From Myxococcota bacterium (lineage in GTDB: Bacteria > Myxococcota_A > UBA9042 > DTJE01), in NCBI GenBank assembly GCA_029975745.1, contig JARKOL010000176.1:1-33543 (forward strand): a DNA stretch of 33,543 nucleotides, in the 5' to 3' direction. Within the stretch, counting starts at the first letter, position 1, and every line of letters starts with the position of its first letter. Below are positions 33,142-33,543 of the stretch, one piece after another. The position numbers were made by a program, and so were the translations under genes. The notes under the pieces were generated by a model. The model was given only the letters and a program-made list of their open reading frames with translations, did not search any database and was not told where the DNA came from.

Positions 33142-33543
33142 TCAGACTCCCCGCCGGCGGGCCACGATCGCGTCCACCAGTTTCTCGGCGTAGTCCAGCG
33201 AGAACATCACCTTGTCCATCTCGAGGTGGTCGGGATCGTCCGTCGGCATATGGTAATGACGCGGCGCCCCGGTCGCCGGATCGACGCACGCCAGGCAGAT
33301 GCCCTCCCAGCCACGCGCCAGCAAGGCCGCGATGTCCGAACCGCCCACCGGGACCTCGAAGCCGGTCACCTCGGCGAATCGGGGCTCCGACGCGGTGACG
33401 GAACGCGCCGTATCCGCCAGCCAGCCCGGAATCCGCGTCCGACAGACCTCGCCCTCGACCTCCAGGAACCGCAGTTCGCCGTTGCCCAGACCGTCCAGCC
33501 CGACGAACACGGTGCGGGCCGGATCCCACACGCCCTCCATGGC
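33142..33543 (-). CDS. M28-family metallopeptidase, C-terminal part
   Basis: The gene runs off the right edge; its start lies beyond the window and the frame is open to the last base (an internal Met is at 33540). The ~133 residues seen fit the end of an M28 aminopeptidase-like domain. GGSDIAALLARGW holds the Asp/Ser region near the metal site, and RHYHMPTDDPDHLE holds the last zinc-ligand His in the family's YHTPxD block. A final helix follows (YAEKLVDAIVARR). GLDGLGNGELRFL matches the preceding strand region. It converges on the Kunitz-like gene with 34 bases between stops. Exopeptidase activity is likely, but the rest of the catalytic domain cannot be checked here. Confidence 0.8.
   Translation of the reverse strand, partial: AMEGVWDPARTVFVGLDGLGNGELRFLEVEGEVCRTRIPGWLADTARSVTASEPRFAEVTGFEVPVGGSDIAALLARGWEGICLACVDPATGAPRHYHMPTDDPDHLEMDKVMFSLDYAEKLVDAIVARRRGV

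Noticed and set aside
1-33543. Sigma54 promoters for the NtrC-type regulator
   Set aside because: No TGGCAC-N5-TTGC-like site was found by eye upstream of any gene; near hits such as the one at 4410 lack the second half.
1-33543. CRISPR arrays, tRNA or rRNA genes, transposases, phage or attachment sites
   Set aside because: No repeats-with-spacers, RNA gene signatures or mobile-element proteins were seen.

Overview
The window is high-GC DNA (roughly 70% by eye) densely packed with genes on both strands. It looks like chromosomal DNA of a free-living Myxococcota-like (deltaproteobacterial) lineage. That is an inference from content: several Cys-rich secreted proteins or lipoproteins with long Asp/Pro-rich linkers, DxDxDG (MopE-type) repeats, an eight-cysteine cluster, a eukaryote-like Ser/Thr kinase, a large soluble GAF/PAS histidine kinase with an NtrC-type regulator, and a NifU/NifS pair used outside any nitrogenase cluster. 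I see no rRNA, tRNA, CRISPR array, insertion sequence, phage gene or attachment site.

Layout. 1-1603 (+): the 3' end of an FtsX-type ABC permease and an HlyD/MacA-like periplasmic adaptor. 1622-4894 (-): an OmpA-family protein, a Ser/Thr kinase fused to a PilZ domain, and a DUF2147 protein. 5288-6571 (+): a Cys-rich lipoprotein. 6814-7398 (-): a peroxiredoxin-like lipoprotein lacking its catalytic cysteine. 7561-11118 (-): a small Cys-rich lipoprotein, a histidine kinase and a sigma54 activator in one operon. 11230-14238 (-): a large GH106-like glycoside hydrolase lipoprotein. 14396-18538 (+): a metallophosphoesterase lipoprotein, an MBL-fold hydrolase and a GT-C membrane glycosyltransferase, probably one operon. 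18588-20399 (+): a MopE-repeat lipoprotein ending in a C-type lectin domain. 20378-21220 (-): a second MBL-fold hydrolase. 21370-23130 (+): a PAS-GGDEF-EAL protein. 23245-26562 (+): a membrane/spermidine-synthase-like fusion. 26437-28982 (-): two tandem, related outer-membrane proteins. 29345-31526 (+): nifU-nifS. 31617-33107 (+): a Cys-rich secreted protein with two Kunitz-like modules. 33142-33543 (-): the C-terminal end of an M28-type peptidase.

How it fits together. Much of the content faces the envelope: at least five lipoproteins, two beta-barrel-like proteins, an OmpA-type peptidoglycan anchor, an efflux adaptor and a membrane glycosyltransferase. Signalling genes (kinase-PilZ, GGDEF with a degenerate EAL, and the GAF histidine kinase/NtrC pair) are interspersed, and cyclic-di-GMP could link the PilZ and GGDEF proteins. 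Start sites are mostly well set by GGAGG-type ribosome sites, and several genes carry a recurrent GCTATnnT-like -10 element.

I did not find a clearly new defence, secretion or biosynthetic system. The strongest oddities are the Cys-to-Phe peroxiredoxin, the Kunitz-like modules in a bacterial secreted protein, the exact 150-bp MopE repeats joined to a lectin domain, the degenerate EAL domain, and the coupled Cys-rich-lipoprotein/soluble-kinase/sigma54-regulator operon.
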